Of a DNA stretch of 64,000 nucleotides, positions 19,800-30,826 are shown piece after piece. The number at the start of each line of letters is the position of its first letter. The first letter of the stretch is position 1. This stretch comes from Arion vulgaris (taxonomy: Eukaryota; Mollusca; Gastropoda; Stylommatophora; Arionidae), in NCBI GenBank assembly GCA_020796225.1, contig CM036758.1, forward strand, positions 71,708,366 through 71,772,365. Direction: 5' to 3'. Under the pieces are notes generated by a model, which worked only from the letters and a program-made list of their open reading frames with translations, ran no database searches and had not been told where the DNA came from. The position numbers and the translations under genes are program-made.

Positions 19800-19915
19800 A
19801 TCTCCAAAGGAATCTCATTAAAGAAATGACACATGTGACCCGATCCGGTCTCGAACCTGGAACCTTCAAAACGACGGGCAGACAAGCACCATACTCCAAT
19901 GCCACAGACAGCCAC
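19800..19915 (-). mobile_element. tRNA-like SINE head
   Basis: The minus strand reads TGGCATTGGAGTATGGTGC (A-box region) and AGGTTCCAGGTTCGAGACC (B box GGTTCGAGACC), then CGGATCGGGTCACATGTG. A related head is at 62287-62375. A functional tRNA is rejected: no acceptor stem pairs. Confidence 0.65.
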
Positions 19916-20340
19916 ATAAATGAACAAGTTCAGTACTGATGTTGTATCCACTTTTTTCCTGATGTCTTCATTTCTACACCCGGTCTCTCCTTGTTCCCTG
20001 ATATGTTGCTCTTAAATCATACCCCATTATGTGAACTGTGATATACGACAATAGATCGACACAAACCATGGATAATACACCTTGTATAGAATGTATATCA
20101 CATATTTTAGGACGGGGAACACAGTTTAGATATACACAGAATGAACATATTCAAATGTTAATGGTCCACAATGTAGGAGAAACAACAAGTCTACAATTTC
20201 TCTATACAGTTCCCGTTCCACATCAATACATTCTGAATGAGTTATTTTATGTTTCACAGCATAACATTTTTATGGATGTGTTTTTATGATGGCATGGAAG
20301 GATTGGGAGGAGATGTTTCAAATGAAATGGAGAGATAGAA

Positions 20341-20373
<33 letters not shown>

Positions 20374-20378
20374 TAGAG
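19916..20378. other. unassigned, ends in (GA)n
   Basis: An 83-codon open frame at 20038-20289 has no recognisable domain. A (GA)n microsatellite occupies about 20338-20375. Confidence 0.4.
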
Positions 20379-20585
20379 GCCCGTCTGCCCAGCGTGTTCG
20401 TAGCGTGTTGGACTACGAGTGACAAGCTCCCTGTGAGCGCGAGTTAAATTCCGCGGGCTGGCAGAAAAGCCACAGGTTCTCCAGATTTACGGTGTTCGTG
20501 GCACCGAACCGAAGGGTTACGATGTCCACGGCACCGAGCCGAAGAGCTGAATGCTCAAGTGCTTCTGGATCGGTTTAAAAAAAAA
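20379..20585 (+). mobile_element. SINE-A copy at the edge of a GATA array
   Basis: The head CCCAGCGTGTTCGTAGCGTG is followed by the body ACCGAACCGAAGGGTTACGA and the end GCTTCTGGATCGG. Its A tail (20579-20590) runs directly into the GATA microsatellite. Confidence 0.88.
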
Positions 20586-20590
20586 AAAAA

Positions 20591-21341
<751 letters not shown>

Positions 21342-21540
21342 AGGTGAGGAGACATGTTCACTAATAAAATATAGGAGATTTAGACAGATAGATAATTTTC
21401 GAGTCAGCAATGGTTCGAAAAATGAGAAGTAGAACTGATAGAGCAATAGATAGATACAGAAGTAGATGTTTGGAAGAAGAAAGTAGGCAGAAAACTAGAA
21501 AGAGAAAAGTAGAGAGAGAGAGAGAGAGAGGTAGGAATAT
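21342..21540. other. unassigned, with (GA)n
   Basis: A (GA)n run lies at about 21507-21530. Nothing else is recognised. Confidence 0.4.
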
Positions 21541-21544
21541 ATAT

Positions 21545-21986
21545 TCTCTTCGTGTCCTCTTTCTCCCATGCCTTTAAAATCTCGATTTGGGCATATGCCC
21601 TAAACCAACTTATGCCAAGTCTTTCCATCTTTATCTCCTGCAGCTCTTCTGTATATTGTTAATCTCTGCCTCCAAATCTCTTATATGCGTACTTCTAGGC
21701 TACCCTCTCTTTCGCTTTCTTTGTGGGTTCCAGGAAAGGACCCTTCTTGTTATATTCCCTCGGATTTTCTCAAGGTGTGTTCTATCCAGCGCCAGCCAGT
21801 CATTGTTTTACCTCCTGGTTCACTGGAATATGTCTTTTTCTCTCCATAAGCTCCTCATTTGTGATCTTATCATACCATTTGTCGTGTCCCGTTTGAAACA
21901 TAAGGCTTCCACACGAGACGTGTTGCCGTTCTGTGGCCTTTTTACTAATTGTTGCCAACGTCAAGCCACATTATTTCAACTCTCTT
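21545..21986 (-). mobile_element. LINE C-terminal remnant, likely parent of the SINE-D3 tail
   Basis: The minus strand gives NITRRVLSWNPQRKRKRG, DLEAEINNIQKSC and WKDLA. SINE-D3 bodies encode the same ending, with RDLEAEINNIKESWRELQKI, so D3 appears to have captured the 3' end of this LINE. The frame has stops and is interrupted by SINE-A on its 5' side. Confidence 0.75.
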
Positions 21987-22000
21987 TACATAGTTCATCT

Positions 22001-22206
22001 TTTTTTTTTTTCGATCCAGAAGCACTTGAGCTGAAAGCTCTTCGGCTCGGTGTCATGGACATCGTAACCCTTCGGTTCGGTGTCACGAACACCGTAAATC
22101 TGGGGAACCTGTAGCTTTTCTGCCAGTCCGCGGAGTTGAACCCGCACTTACAGAGGACTAGTCACCCGTAGTCCAACGCGATATGAACACGCTGGGCACG
22201 CGGGCG
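22001..22206 (-). mobile_element. SINE-A copy with perfect 14-bp TSD
   Basis: Minus-strand copy with a T run at the left (its A tail) and the head at the right. The perfect duplication TACATAGTTCATCT lies at 21987-22000 and 22207-22220. Confidence 0.93.
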
Positions 22207-22220
22207 TACATAGTTCATCT

Positions 22221-22390
22221 CTATGTGTTATTTGGATGTTCAGTGCTTCTTTTTTCATCCGATATCCATTGGTGGGCTGTGGGGATTTGGGTGATAGAAG
22301 GTTAGCTGTCTGGATGGAAACGTCCTTTTGTATCTGATCCTCACACTTTCATACAACCAGTTGATTGATTGACCTCGTTATATCCACCCA
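22221..22390. other. unassigned
   Basis: Possibly further LINE sequence on the minus strand upstream of 21986, interrupted by SINE-A. No motif is clear. Confidence 0.35.
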
Positions 22391-22558
22391 ATGCAGCTTC
22401 TTCTTCTTCGAACGTTCCATTTCGACCACTTGTTAACCATTCTATGTGATCCAAGCCTAAGGGCGATTGTACATTGTGCCAGTTATGCGTCTATAAGTAG
22501 GTCAGTCCATCCGATTTCTGTGACGCTGTTTATTTATTAGGATAGCTTCTGTAAGCCC
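22391..22558 (-). mobile_element. SINE-D1 fragment (3' body)
   Basis: CTTCTTCTTCTTCGAACG, CCATTTCGACCACTTG and TTTATTTATTAGGATAGCTTC mark the D1 body. The D1 head is missing and the sequence passes into a minus-strand D3 copy. Confidence 0.8.
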
Positions 22559-22559
22559 C

Positions 22560-22936
22560 TTCCTCTCTCTCTCTCTCTCTTTGCTTTTTACCTCGGATTG
22601 GAGCATAGACCCTCAACCAACTCATGCAAAGTCTTCCTATCTCTAGCTATCTTTTGCAGCTCTCTCCAGCTCTCCTTTATATTGTTGATCTCCGCCTCTA
22701 AATCTCGTCTCCATGTATTTCTCGGCCTCCCTTCTTTCGCTGTCCCTGCGGGTTCCAGGCAAAGCCCCTTACTCAGTCGCCTCTTATGACATACCTTGTG
22801 GGTAGCAGTGTTACTATTCTTTGCTCCCATTTCAATCCCCGACAACACACAGGCGACCCAATGCAACAAAACTATCTCTTGTTTCTCTTACCGTAACACA
22901 ATGCCTTTTTTACATGAATGGCTTGTCAGTCTGTTG
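22560..22936 (-). mobile_element. SINE-D3 copy
   Basis: In minus-strand sense: 5' flank CATTCATGTAAAAAAGGCAT, D head (TGTGTGTTGTCGGGGATTGA, GTAACACTGCTACCCACAAG), then a LINE-derived tail encoding RDLEAEINNIKESWRELQKI and ARDRKTLHELVEGLC before a stop and a (GA)n tail. Nearly the same sequence occurs in opposite orientation at 29710-30085. Confidence 0.82.
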
Positions 22937-22960
22937 TCCAATACCCAACTTAAAGAACTA

Positions 22961-23180
22961 GAATGTTACATCTTGTCTGATTTCTATCCTTCAACCTGTC
23001 TATAGGATGTTACATCTTGTCTGATTTCTATCCTTCAACCTGTCTATAGGATGTTACATCTTGTCTGATTTCTATCCTTCAACCTGTCTATAGGATGTTA
23101 CATCTTGTCTGATTTCTATCCTTCCACCTGTCTATAGGATGTTACATCTTGTATGATTTCTGTCCTTCAACCTGTCTGAT
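22961..23180. repeat. 44-bp minisatellite
   Basis: Five units of 44 bp marked by ATGTTACATCTTGTCTGATT and TCCTTCAACCTGTCTATAG. Confidence 0.95.
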
Positions 23181-23760
23181 ATAGGTATCCCTTCCAGGAG
23201 CAAAGCTCATGTCTGTATGGCTTTCAAGATCATGGAGGTACATAAGCTCTCCATCACTACAAAAGTAGGGACCCCTTGGTGATATATATATATATATATA
23301 CGGTACGCTATTTAACTACAAAAAAACCCGGATCTTTAACTAGAAGATCTAAATTACAACCACCTCTGAAGCCTGAGTAAGGATCACCTGAATTGCAAGG
23401 AACACTGATAATAATAAAAACATGCCTTCGCGCAAAAATGAGTCAGAGGTGACATAGTATAAACTCTGACTACGTGTGAGTGCATAACAGGCGCGTAAAA
23501 AATAATACAGAAAAATGAAAAAACCCTCAATTTTTCGATACTTTAACCATAACATATTAGCAATTCATTAGAAAACGTCCGCGTCTAAAGCAACCAAAAA
23601 AAACCCCCAAATAGCGAGTCTCAAGAAATGATTCCTTTCGTTTAGCATGTACATTTACTTCATTATTTTTATTTTGTTAACTTATCTTATCTTATCGTTA
23701 GCTTGTTTAACACATGTCTCTTAAACTCTGGACAATAAATCCACACTTTCTTCTGTCGGA
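23181..23760. other. unassigned, with a (TA)n run
   Basis: (TA)n lies at 23281-23300. No gene or known repeat is seen in the remaining AT-rich DNA. Confidence 0.45.
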
Positions 23761-23761
23761 G

Positions 23762-23965
23762 CAATGTCTCTTCTTCGATCGTTCTTTTCGGCCATTTTGA
23801 GCATTATTGTTGTGATATATACACAGCCTTTCCAAGAACGAGTTTTTTTTACGTTGTGTCAATTATGCGCCTATGATGACTAGACCAGCACATCCGACTT
23901 CGCCAGCATTTTATTTACTAGGGTAGCTTGCTCTAGGATTGTTCTTTTACGATCATCTTTCACCG
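23762..23965 (-). mobile_element. SINE-D1 fragment, diverged
   Basis: CTTCTTCGATCGTTCTTTTC, TTACGTTGTGTCAATTATGC and TTTATTTACTAGGGTAGCTT match the D1 body; the head is absent. Confidence 0.7.
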
Positions 23966-24065
23966 TATATTTAGGCTTTATGATATACGCCAAAGAGCTG
24001 TGTAGCCTTTCTGACTATGTTCCAGGAGCAATGTTTCAAGTATAAGGTATGCAAGTATTAACACG

Positions 24066-24266
24066 GCCCGCCTGTCCAGCGTGTTCGTAGCGCGTTGGAC
24101 TACGAGTGACAAGCTCCTGCCTGAGAATGCGGGTTCATTTCCGGGGCTGGCAGAAAAGCCACAGGTTCTCCAGATTTACGGTGTTCGTGGCACCGAACCG
24201 AAGGGTTACGATGTCCATGGCACCGAGCCGAAGAACTGAAAGCTCAAGTGCTTCTGAGCCGGAAAA
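24066..24266 (+). mobile_element. SINE-A copy, tail-to-tail with SINE-B
   Basis: Head GTCCAGCGTGTTCGTAGCGC, B-box region CGGGTTCATTTCC, end GCTTCTGAGCCGG. Its A tail is immediately followed by the minus-strand tail of SINE-B. Confidence 0.9.
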
Positions 24267-24503
24267 AAAAGCCGAAGGATAGTCTTTATTCCACCGGGTC
24301 CGGGTTGTACCCCCATATGGTTCGGTCCCTTTCCGCAGAAATGGCATGCCACCTGTCTTGAGTACTGCACACATGATCTCCGTAGCTCTTGCAACAATCC
24401 TAGGGGTCTCTGGAAAAAATGCATTCGTGAACATAACGGCGCGGTCCGGATTCGAACCCACGATCTTCGACTCGCAAGGCAAGGGCTTAACCACTTAGCC
24501 ACA
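24267..24503 (-). mobile_element. SINE-B copy
   Basis: Minus-strand copy from GCCGAAGGATAGTC to TTAACCACTTAGCCACATGA. The B box GGATTCGAACCC is clear in the plus orientation of its head. Confidence 0.88.
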
Positions 24504-24516
24504 TGAACCCACAGAT

Positions 24517-24758
24517 AGAATGATGTAGTCAAGTGGGTAGACTATTAGCGTAAAGTAGTTATGGCTCCAATGCAGGAGACCCGTGTTCAATTCACGGTAA
24601 GGCCAGAGTATTTTTTCTGTTGTGGCATAAATGAAAAATTATAACATGAACAGCTTCGCGGCGACTGCATTAGCCATGTTGCCATTACATTCATCAGGCT
24701 CACGTCCCACCTGTCCTACGTCGCCCTAAAAAGCAGTACTATAGGCGGTAACCCCAGT
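24517..24758 (+). mobile_element. SINE-F copy
   Basis: The tRNA-like head GTCAAGTGGGTAGACTATTA has the B-box-like GTGTTCAATTCACGG. The body has CTTCGCGGCGACTGCATTAG and ends CCCACCTGTCCTACGTCGCC. A homologous copy is on the minus strand at 40005-40275. Confidence 0.8.
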
Positions 24759-24828
24759 TTTTTTTTAACGGCTCTCAGGTCGATGCAGCCTCAATTGGGT
24801 ATCAGCAAAAGCAGCCAGCGTGATGTTC

Positions 24829-25005
24829 ACCACAACATCCGTCGTGTGACGATGGTCATCCGTCGTGTGACGATGGTCATCCGTCGTGTGACGATGGTCA
24901 TCCGTCGTGTGACGATGGTCATCCGTCGTGTGACGATGGTCATCCGTCGTGTGACGATGGTCATCCGTCGTGTGACGATGGTCATCCGTCGTGTGACGAT
25001 GGTCA
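24829..25005. repeat. 21-bp minisatellite
   Basis: Eight copies of CATCCGTCGTGTGACGATGG plus T, almost without variation. The 21-bp unit keeps a reading frame open, but nothing indicates a gene. Confidence 0.97.
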
Positions 25006-25079
25006 ATGAATAATATAGGCCTACACCGTATTACCCAATATAATTCGAGGTATGAAAAGTGGTTCCTTTACTTATTACT

Positions 25080-25440
25080 ATAACTACGTGGCGTTGGTTT
25101 GACAGGGAAGAACACAAGCGGTGCTTGATCACTGAGAAAGAAGGCATATCAGAGGGCTAGCAAATGGATAGAGTTGATATTTTGAACGCCCTCATAGAGT
25201 GTGGCCGCAAAGAAGATTTTCATTTAAACCAATCCACGTCAATTACTAGATTGCATGAGCTGGGTTTGAAGATTGGAATAGGAAGAAAAGAACAGCATAA
25301 CAAGTACGTGAGTAGGTTCATCAATCAAAATAGAACTGGTACGGTCAGTCGCTGGACGCTGTTGGAGATATTGCGAAGGAGATCGGAGCACCTATGGAGA
25401 TGTCCGGAGTGCAATGAAGATATTTCAAACTGAAACTGAA
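25080..25440 (+). other. unrecognised 89-codon open frame, possibly a repeat
   Basis: An open frame at 25164-25433 begins MDRVDILNALIECGRKEDFH and ends LLEILRRRSEHLWRCPE plus nine residues. No domain is recognised. The final part (GGCGGAGATCGGAGCACCTA type sequence) recurs on the minus strand at about 36070-36115, giving LRRRSEHLWACLES, so this is more likely a dispersed repeat than a host exon. No splice sites or partner exons were found. Confidence 0.35.
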
Positions 25441-25577
25441 CTGAAATAGAAGACATGTATCGGAGACGAAGACGCAGATTTCGCAACCTTCCTATCAACT
25501 ACAAAATTAAGTAACAAATACAATATGCAGGTTAAATACAGAAGAATAAGAAGGATCTTTTTGTTCTTCTACTTGTC

Positions 25578-25854
25578 TCTGCTTCTTCTTCTTCTTCTTC
25601 TTCGACGAACGCTTCATATCGAACATTTATTAACCACTCTGTTTGATCTGTATGCGATATGACCCTAAGAATGATTTTACGTTATGCCAGATATTTGCCT
25701 ACAAGTAGGCCACCACATCCGATTTATGTGATGCTTTTTATTTACTAGGGTAGCTTCCTTAGCTCCTACATCAGTCGTCTCTTACGACATGCCTTGTAGG
25801 TCGCAGTGGTACTATATTTTGCTTTCTTTGCGGGTCCCGGCACTACATGGGCGG
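25578..25854 (-). mobile_element. SINE-D1 copy
   Basis: Full-length minus-strand D1 from the (CTT)n tail to CCCGGCACTACATGGGCGG at the head. Confidence 0.88.
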
Positions 25855-25857
25855 GCC

Positions 25858-26035
25858 CTTTTTTTCTTCAGTCCTGTTTGCATCACAGCTTCAGGATAAG
25901 AAGAGATGTCTAGCATGGACATTTATGTGTGCTTCATAAATAGCTTTTCGTCGCCTCTGTTATCTTTGAGGTACACTTTTGCGTGTATATCAGATGAATA
26001 ATACATTGTCTAGCTTGTTACCAGATGTGAACATA
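25858..26035 (-). mobile_element. LINE family-3 3' end
   Basis: The minus strand carries the family-3 UTR: AGGCGACGAAAAGCTATTTA, CACATAAATGTCCATGC, ATCTCTTCTTATCCTGAAGC and an AACAGGACTG-type end. Confidence 0.7.
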
Positions 26036-26340
26036 TTGTCAGGTTACTGTTTCAATCTGGTATTGTTTCGTAACACTTCCTCCTGCGTGTGGAACTGTTT
26101 GCACATGCAGACTGAGTAAGGTTCAATCCTGCAGCAGCTCACTCATAGTGTACCCGTGTGTGACAACGCAACGAAATGGTTTATGGTCGCGATAAGGCAG
26201 AACAAATAAGCGGTGCATTTCTACAAAGATAAATTGAACTACACGAAAAATGCAGCAGCGTTGGGTTGTATAAGTTGAAATAAAAACAGAATACGTAATT
26301 AAAAACTGAAGGGAGTTTACAGATAAAGGATCACAGAAAG
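26036..26340. other. unassigned; one tRNA-like B box
   Basis: AAGGTTCAATCCTGC near 26118 resembles a B box, but no A box or family partner is seen. Confidence 0.35.
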
Positions 26341-26345
26341 CCCGC

Positions 26346-26733
26346 CACGTGTGAAATGAAATGCTTGAGGAAGGCAGTGGGAGTCACCAGGAAAGACAGA
26401 CTACGAAATGAGGACATCAGAAGCAGAGTGGGCATAACTTCATGCATCGAATACATCGAAAGACAACAAATGCAGTGGTTTGGACAATTAATGAGAATGA
26501 AATACAACCAACCACCAATAACAGCATACAATAAAAAGAGATCGGGTACTAGAGCTAAGGGAAGACCAAGAAAAAGATGGATATACAATATCAAGACCAC
26601 ACTACATAAACACGGATACAACACAACAAGGGCGACTCATCTAGCCCTAGAACGCAAATTAAAGCTCCCATCCCTACGCTTAACGGCAAGAGTGGACAGC
26701 CAACTACATCTTCCACCTGGGAATAGACAATAG
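26346..26733 (+). mobile_element. LINE RT C-terminal remnant, family 2, copy 1
   Basis: 125 codons, MKCLRKAVGVTRKDRLRNED, then IEYIERQQMQWFGQLMRMK, RAKGRPRKRW and a stop after PPGNRQ. The RNEDIR...IERxQxxWFGxLMRM...GRPRKRW layout is a LINE C-terminus. The frame is open across the whole segment and nearly identical to 39440-39820, so both insertions are fairly young. Confidence 0.88.
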
Positions 26734-26738
26734 AGAAT

Positions 26739-26952
26739 AGGATTGACTTCATTGCGTCGGGTCTGTTCCCTCTCAGGATAAATGGCCCGCCTCCTGCTGA
26801 GAGTGTTGCACAAAGCATAATTCCGTAGCTCCTGCAACAATCCTAGGGGTGTCTGGAAAAACGGAACTATTTAACTGAACGGCGCGATCCCGATTCGAGC
26901 CCACAACCTCCAGATTATAAGGCAAAAGCTTAACCACTTAGCCACAGATACC
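26739..26952 (-). mobile_element. SINE-B copy
   Basis: Minus-strand copy from GGATTGACTTCATTGCGTCG to GCTTAACCACTTAGCCACAG, directly after the LINE family-2 stop. Confidence 0.85.
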
Positions 26953-27033
26953 CTCCTATGCAGGAACAGCTACAACAAAAACCAGAATAAATGTATTGAT
27001 AAAGGCACAAAATAACAACAACATTCATTTAGT

Positions 27034-27289
27034 CGCCCGAGTGGTTACCGGGGCCCAAATTTGGAGTGTAAAGAATATAACCACTGTTACCTGCCACGCA
27101 TGTCGTAAGAGGCGAGTAGGGAGGTTTGGCTGAAATCGGATGCACACATCCTAAATGTGTAGAAGTCTATGCGTTTAGGAGCCTACCAAACCAATGTGCA
27201 ACGTATACACGTTCTTGGCAAAGATCAAACATATCACAAAAAGTGATTAAAATTGGTCGTAAAGAACGAACGCAATGAAGAAGAAGAAG
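27034..27289 (+). mobile_element. SINE-D2, full length with 11-bp TSD
   Basis: 256 bp from CGCCCGAGTGGTTACCGGGG to a (GAA)n tail, flanked by a perfect duplication ATTCATTTAGT at 27023-27033 and 27290-27300. The duplication fixes both ends of the family. The 5' end resembles a tRNA-Leu/Ser A box (CCGAGTGGTTA). Confidence 0.93.
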
Positions 27290-27300
27290 ATTCATTTAGT

Positions 27301-27427
27301 TTGATTTTGGCATTAGTTGGTAACTTATATATTCATTTCATTCACAATTGAAACAACAACTTCCTGTTTTTCGATAACAATAAATCTGGAAATATCTAAA
27401 ATAATATAAGAATATATTTGTACTTTT
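27301..27427. other. unassigned
   Basis: AT-rich sequence without a recognised element. Confidence 0.4.
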
Positions 27428-27870
27428 GAATATAAGTGTTACAGAAGAGTTCTCTGTATATCATGGACAGAGAAGATATTACAGAAGAGTTCTCTGTATA
27501 TCATGGACAGAGAAGATATTACAGAAGAGTTCTCTGTATATCATGGACAGAGAAGAGAACAAATAGTTCTATCCAGAAAGAATTCACAATCAAAGAAAAC
27601 TGGATGATGCTACAAATACGATTGAGACAATTGTAGTATTTTGGACATGTAAAAAGACATGAGGGGCTGGTGAATAATATTATGAAAGGAGTCATCCCGG
27701 CAAAGTGGAGATGAGGAAGACCACGGAGAAGATAGATTCAAAATGTAATTGCTGGTTTGAGAATGACGGCTGCAGATGCGGGCGCGACATTTAGCCTATA
27801 AGATAGAGAAATTCCGAAGGAATGTTAGGGTGGCAAAGTTCTGCTCAAGACTAGCTATTTGATGATGATG
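27428..27870 (+). pseudogene. LINE RT C-terminal remnant with 40-bp triplication
   Basis: The first part is three tandem copies of a 40-bp unit (ACAGAAGAGTTCTCTGTATA plus TCATGGACAGAGAAGATATT). The last copy reads CYRRVLCISWTEKRTN, continuing FTIKENWMML, YFGHVKRHEGL and GRPRRR. That is the same CYRRxLxISW...FGHxxRH layout as other LINE ends here. Stops after RLRQL and within the GRPRRR region show it is inactive. Confidence 0.85.
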
Positions 27871-28345
27871 ACTATATAAATAAATATCTAAAGTAATAAA
27901 AAAAGCAAATATAATAAAAGTATGGCATTGTCACCCTCGTTAAGCACAAATTAGAAGAAACTCATAGATGAAGTCACCATGACGAGAACGTAAACAATAC
28001 GAGACGCTGCTGAAACTGGTAACATCAATGTTATCTATTCTCTTTGTTTGCTTTTCGTTTGATCTTGTTTTCCAACATCGTGTGAATTTCTTTTTTTTTG
28101 GTTGTTTTGTTTACCAAGGAGGTTATTTTTTGGGCAGTTAGTTTCCACTTTGACAGTACAGATAATCATCTAACATACATTGTAGTGTGCGTGTGAAAGT
28201 GTTAGATATCGCTAAAAGAGTTCCTTACTTTTGTGTTCGAGGTTGAAAAGTGTGGTTTCTCATTGACTTCCAACTTCCCCACGTCGCGAATTACGTTAGG
28301 GGTCATGCCACTTTACTCGATTTATAAACTATTGGATCAATTATC
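27871..28345. other. unassigned intronic sequence
   Basis: No gene or recognised repeat. Confidence 0.45.
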
Positions 28346-28349
28346 CATG

Positions 28350-28853
28350 ATTCACAAGATTTATGACTACCTGCAAGATTTCTGACTGCCTGCAAGATTT
28401 CTGACTGCCTGCAAGATTTCTGACTACCTGCCAGATTTCTGACTACCTGCAAGATTTCTGACTACCTGTCAGATTTCTGACTACCTGCCAGATTTCTGAC
28501 TACCTGCCAGATTTCTGACTACCTGCCAGATTTCTGACTGCCTGCAAGATTTCTGACTACCTGCAAGATTTTTTCTCAGTATGCAAGATTTTTTCTCAGT
28601 ATGCAAGATTTTTTTCTCAGTATGCAAGATTTTTTCTCAGTATGCAAGATTTTTTCTCAGTATGCAAGATTTCTCTCAGTCTGAAGAATATATCGCAAAT
28701 TCTCAGGCTGATTGCGAGATCTTACCCTCTCGCTCTCTCTCTGAGTGCATGATTTCTGGTTAGTTGCAATATCTCTCGATGATTGCAAGATCTCTCTCTC
28801 TCTGATTGCACGATCTCTGGTTGATTGCAATATCTCTCACTGATTGCAAGATC

Positions 28854-28904
<51 letters not shown>

Positions 28905-29150
28905 TCTCTCTCTGATTACACGATTTCTGGGTGATTGCAATATCTCTGGCTGATTGCAAGATATCTCTCTCTCATGCTGATTAAAAAATCTCTTGCTTAT
29001 TGCAAGATTTCTTCTTGATCGCAAGATTTACTTCCGATTGAAATATTTATCATTGCAAGATTATTTCATTATTGCAAGATTTCTCTCTGATTGCAATATG
29101 TTTGCGTTTTTCCAGCTTTGTGCCTGATTGCAAGATTTCTCTCCTCTCTT
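28350..29150. repeat. 19-bp minisatellite family TGCAAGATTTCTGACTACC
   Basis: About twelve 19-bp units (GATTTCTGACTACCTGCAA) give way near 28570 to six TTTTTTCTCAGTATGCAAGA units. Degenerate CTGATTGCAAGATCTCTCTC copies with (CT)n tracts follow up to about 29150. One motif, TGCAAGATTT, links all three zones. Confidence 0.93.
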
Positions 29151-29349
29151 AAACTGACAGTATTGGGAGATCTGAGAAGTGATCAGCTGATTGCTTAAGT
29201 GGTGGAGGGAGAAACCTTTGAGTGGCATCCCATTATAGCTGGAACCCTGGAAAGAAAAGACAAGTCTGAGATTCGATAGAGATCGATAGCCTGCACCACT
29301 GTGCCGATTTAATAGTGAGCTTGAAAAAAGGGGGTTAGATTGATACAAT
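29151..29349. other. unassigned
   Basis: No recognised element. Confidence 0.4.
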
Positions 29350-29709
29350 AACTTTTAGTGCTGGAGGGAGCTGCGGGAGATAGGAATACTTGGCCGCCCA
29401 TGTGTTGCCGAGGCCCACAGGAGAAGCAAAGAATAGTAATACTGCTACCTACAAGGCATGTCGTAAGAGGCGACTGAGGTAGGGGCCTAGGAGGCTACCT
29501 AGTAAATAAAAAGCGTCGCGAAAATCGGATGTGCTAGCCTAATTGTAGAGGCATATCTGGCCCAACGTACAATCGCTCTTAGGCTCAGATCACGTACAAA
29601 TCACAAAGTGTTGCTTACAAGTGGTCGATATAGAACGTTCGACAAAGAAGATGAAGGAAGACACAGCATGAGTTGGTTGAGTGCCTATGCTCCAATCTGA
29701 GTTAAAAGG
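29350..29709 (+). mobile_element. SINE-D1 nested in a D3/LINE tail
   Basis: The LINE-derived body GTGCTGGAGGGAGCTGCGGG ends at about 29393. A full plus-strand SINE-D1 occupies 29394-29656 (head CCGCCCATGTGTTGCCGAGG, tail GTTCGACAAAGAAGATGAAG). The LINE-derived body then resumes with CAGCATGAGTTGGTTGAGTG. This is an insertion of D1 into a D3-type body; its target duplication is not clean. Confidence 0.8.
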
Positions 29710-30085
29710 CATGAGAGAGAGACGGGCAAGCCATTCATGTAAAAAAGGCATTGTGTTACGGTAAGAGAAACAAGAGATAGTTTTGTTGCATTGGGTCGCC
29801 TGTGTGTTGTCGGGGATTGAAATGGGAGCAAAGAATAGTAACACTGCTACCCACATTGTATGTCATAAGAGGCGACTGAGGAAGGGGCTTTGCCTGGAAC
29901 CCGCAGGGACAGCGAAAGAAGGGGAGCCGAGAAATACATGGAGATGAGATTTGGAGGCAGAGATCAACAATATAAAGAAGAGCTGGAGGGAGCTGCAGGA
30001 GATAGCTAGAAATAGGAAGGCTTGGCATGAGTTGGTTGAGGGCCTATGCCATAATCCGGGTTAAAAAGGCAAAGAGAAAGAGAGA
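29710..30085 (+). mobile_element. SINE-D3 copy
   Basis: Sense-strand copy: AAGCCATTCATGTAAAAAAG, the head TGTGTGTTGTCGGGGATTGA, then the tail encoding LEAEINNIKKSWRELQEIA-like sequence and ending with a (GA)n tract. It is nearly identical over about 370 bp to the inverted copy at 22560-22936. Confidence 0.82.
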
Positions 30086-30408
30086 GAGAGAACACACAAG
30101 AATAAGAAACAGAATAGAGAATAACTCATAGTAAACGCACATTAAAACAACCTTTTGTACATGCTATTTTTGTGTGAAGAATAGACGTTTATGCCACAAC
30201 AAAATCTCTTAAGTAAAGCTTTATTCTCGAAAAAAATTTTTTGTAAAAAACCGGCATAAATTGATAGTGTGGTTACTTTTATTATAGTAACCATTTTTGA
30301 CTCCAGAAGTGGCTTGTCGGAGAATTGGTACTGTCCAAACGGTTTGTTATGTGGCTTATCGTATTGTAAATGATAATTGGTGCAGAAGAAGATGAGGTAG
30401 TTTCTTAC
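30086..30408. other. intronic sequence next to an exon
   Basis: AT-rich, no repeat recognised. It lies on the 3' (intron) side of the splice donor at 30408. Confidence 0.5.
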
Positions 30409-30508
30409 CGTATCCAATGCGTTGACTGTAGTCTCGTCCATAGCTTCAGCCTCACATCTGTCTTCGGCTGTGCCGCCGCCACACATTCCGGCGAAGGCCG
30501 CGATGCTC
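30409..30508 (-). CDS. RERE: Atrophin/RERE-family exon (ELM2 core)
   Basis: A 100-nt exon whose first base completes an arginine codon begun in the exon at 32443-32576. It then encodes 33 residues: [20 protein letters not shown] followed by [13 protein letters not shown]. The acceptor CTCCTCCTTATTTTTAG has a strong pyrimidine tract; the donor is GTAAGAA. The AAFAGMCxGGxxED and TTxNALxT strings are diagnostic of RERE/Atrophin ELM2 regions rather than of MTA-type proteins. It ends in phase 0 and joins the exon at 4511-4609 across a 25.8-kb repeat-filled intron. Confidence 0.93.
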
Positions 30509-30826
30509 CTAAAAATAAGGAGGAGGGGGCGGGGGAGATGATGAAGAAAGGTAGTAAGTTAAGATGGCCAGGTGGTGTACACACGAGAGCAAAGATAAAG
30601 TTGAGTAAACGCACAGGTATGTACAGGTATGTTCAGGTGATACAAAGTTCCATTTAGTTTTGTCTTCCAGGTGGAAAAATATCAAAGAGAAATTTAAGTC
30701 TGTGTCTTGTTTTGTGTGTGTGTGTGTGTGTTTATCCAAACATAATTTAGATCGATAGATCGATAGATTGATGAATGAGTAGATATATCTTACAGTCAAA
30801 TAGACAGATAAGTATAGAGATATATA
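30509..30826. other. intron with purine-rich and (GT)n runs
   Basis: Includes the pyrimidine tract of the neighbouring acceptor and (TG)n at about 30713-30732. No other element is recognised. Confidence 0.5.

Noticed and set aside
22551..22780. AAGCCCCTT on both sides of the D3 body, read as a target duplication within SINE-D1
   Set aside because: The inverted D3 copy at 29710-30085 has the same head and 5' flank without any D1 body, so the head belongs to D3 and the repeat is probably coincidence.
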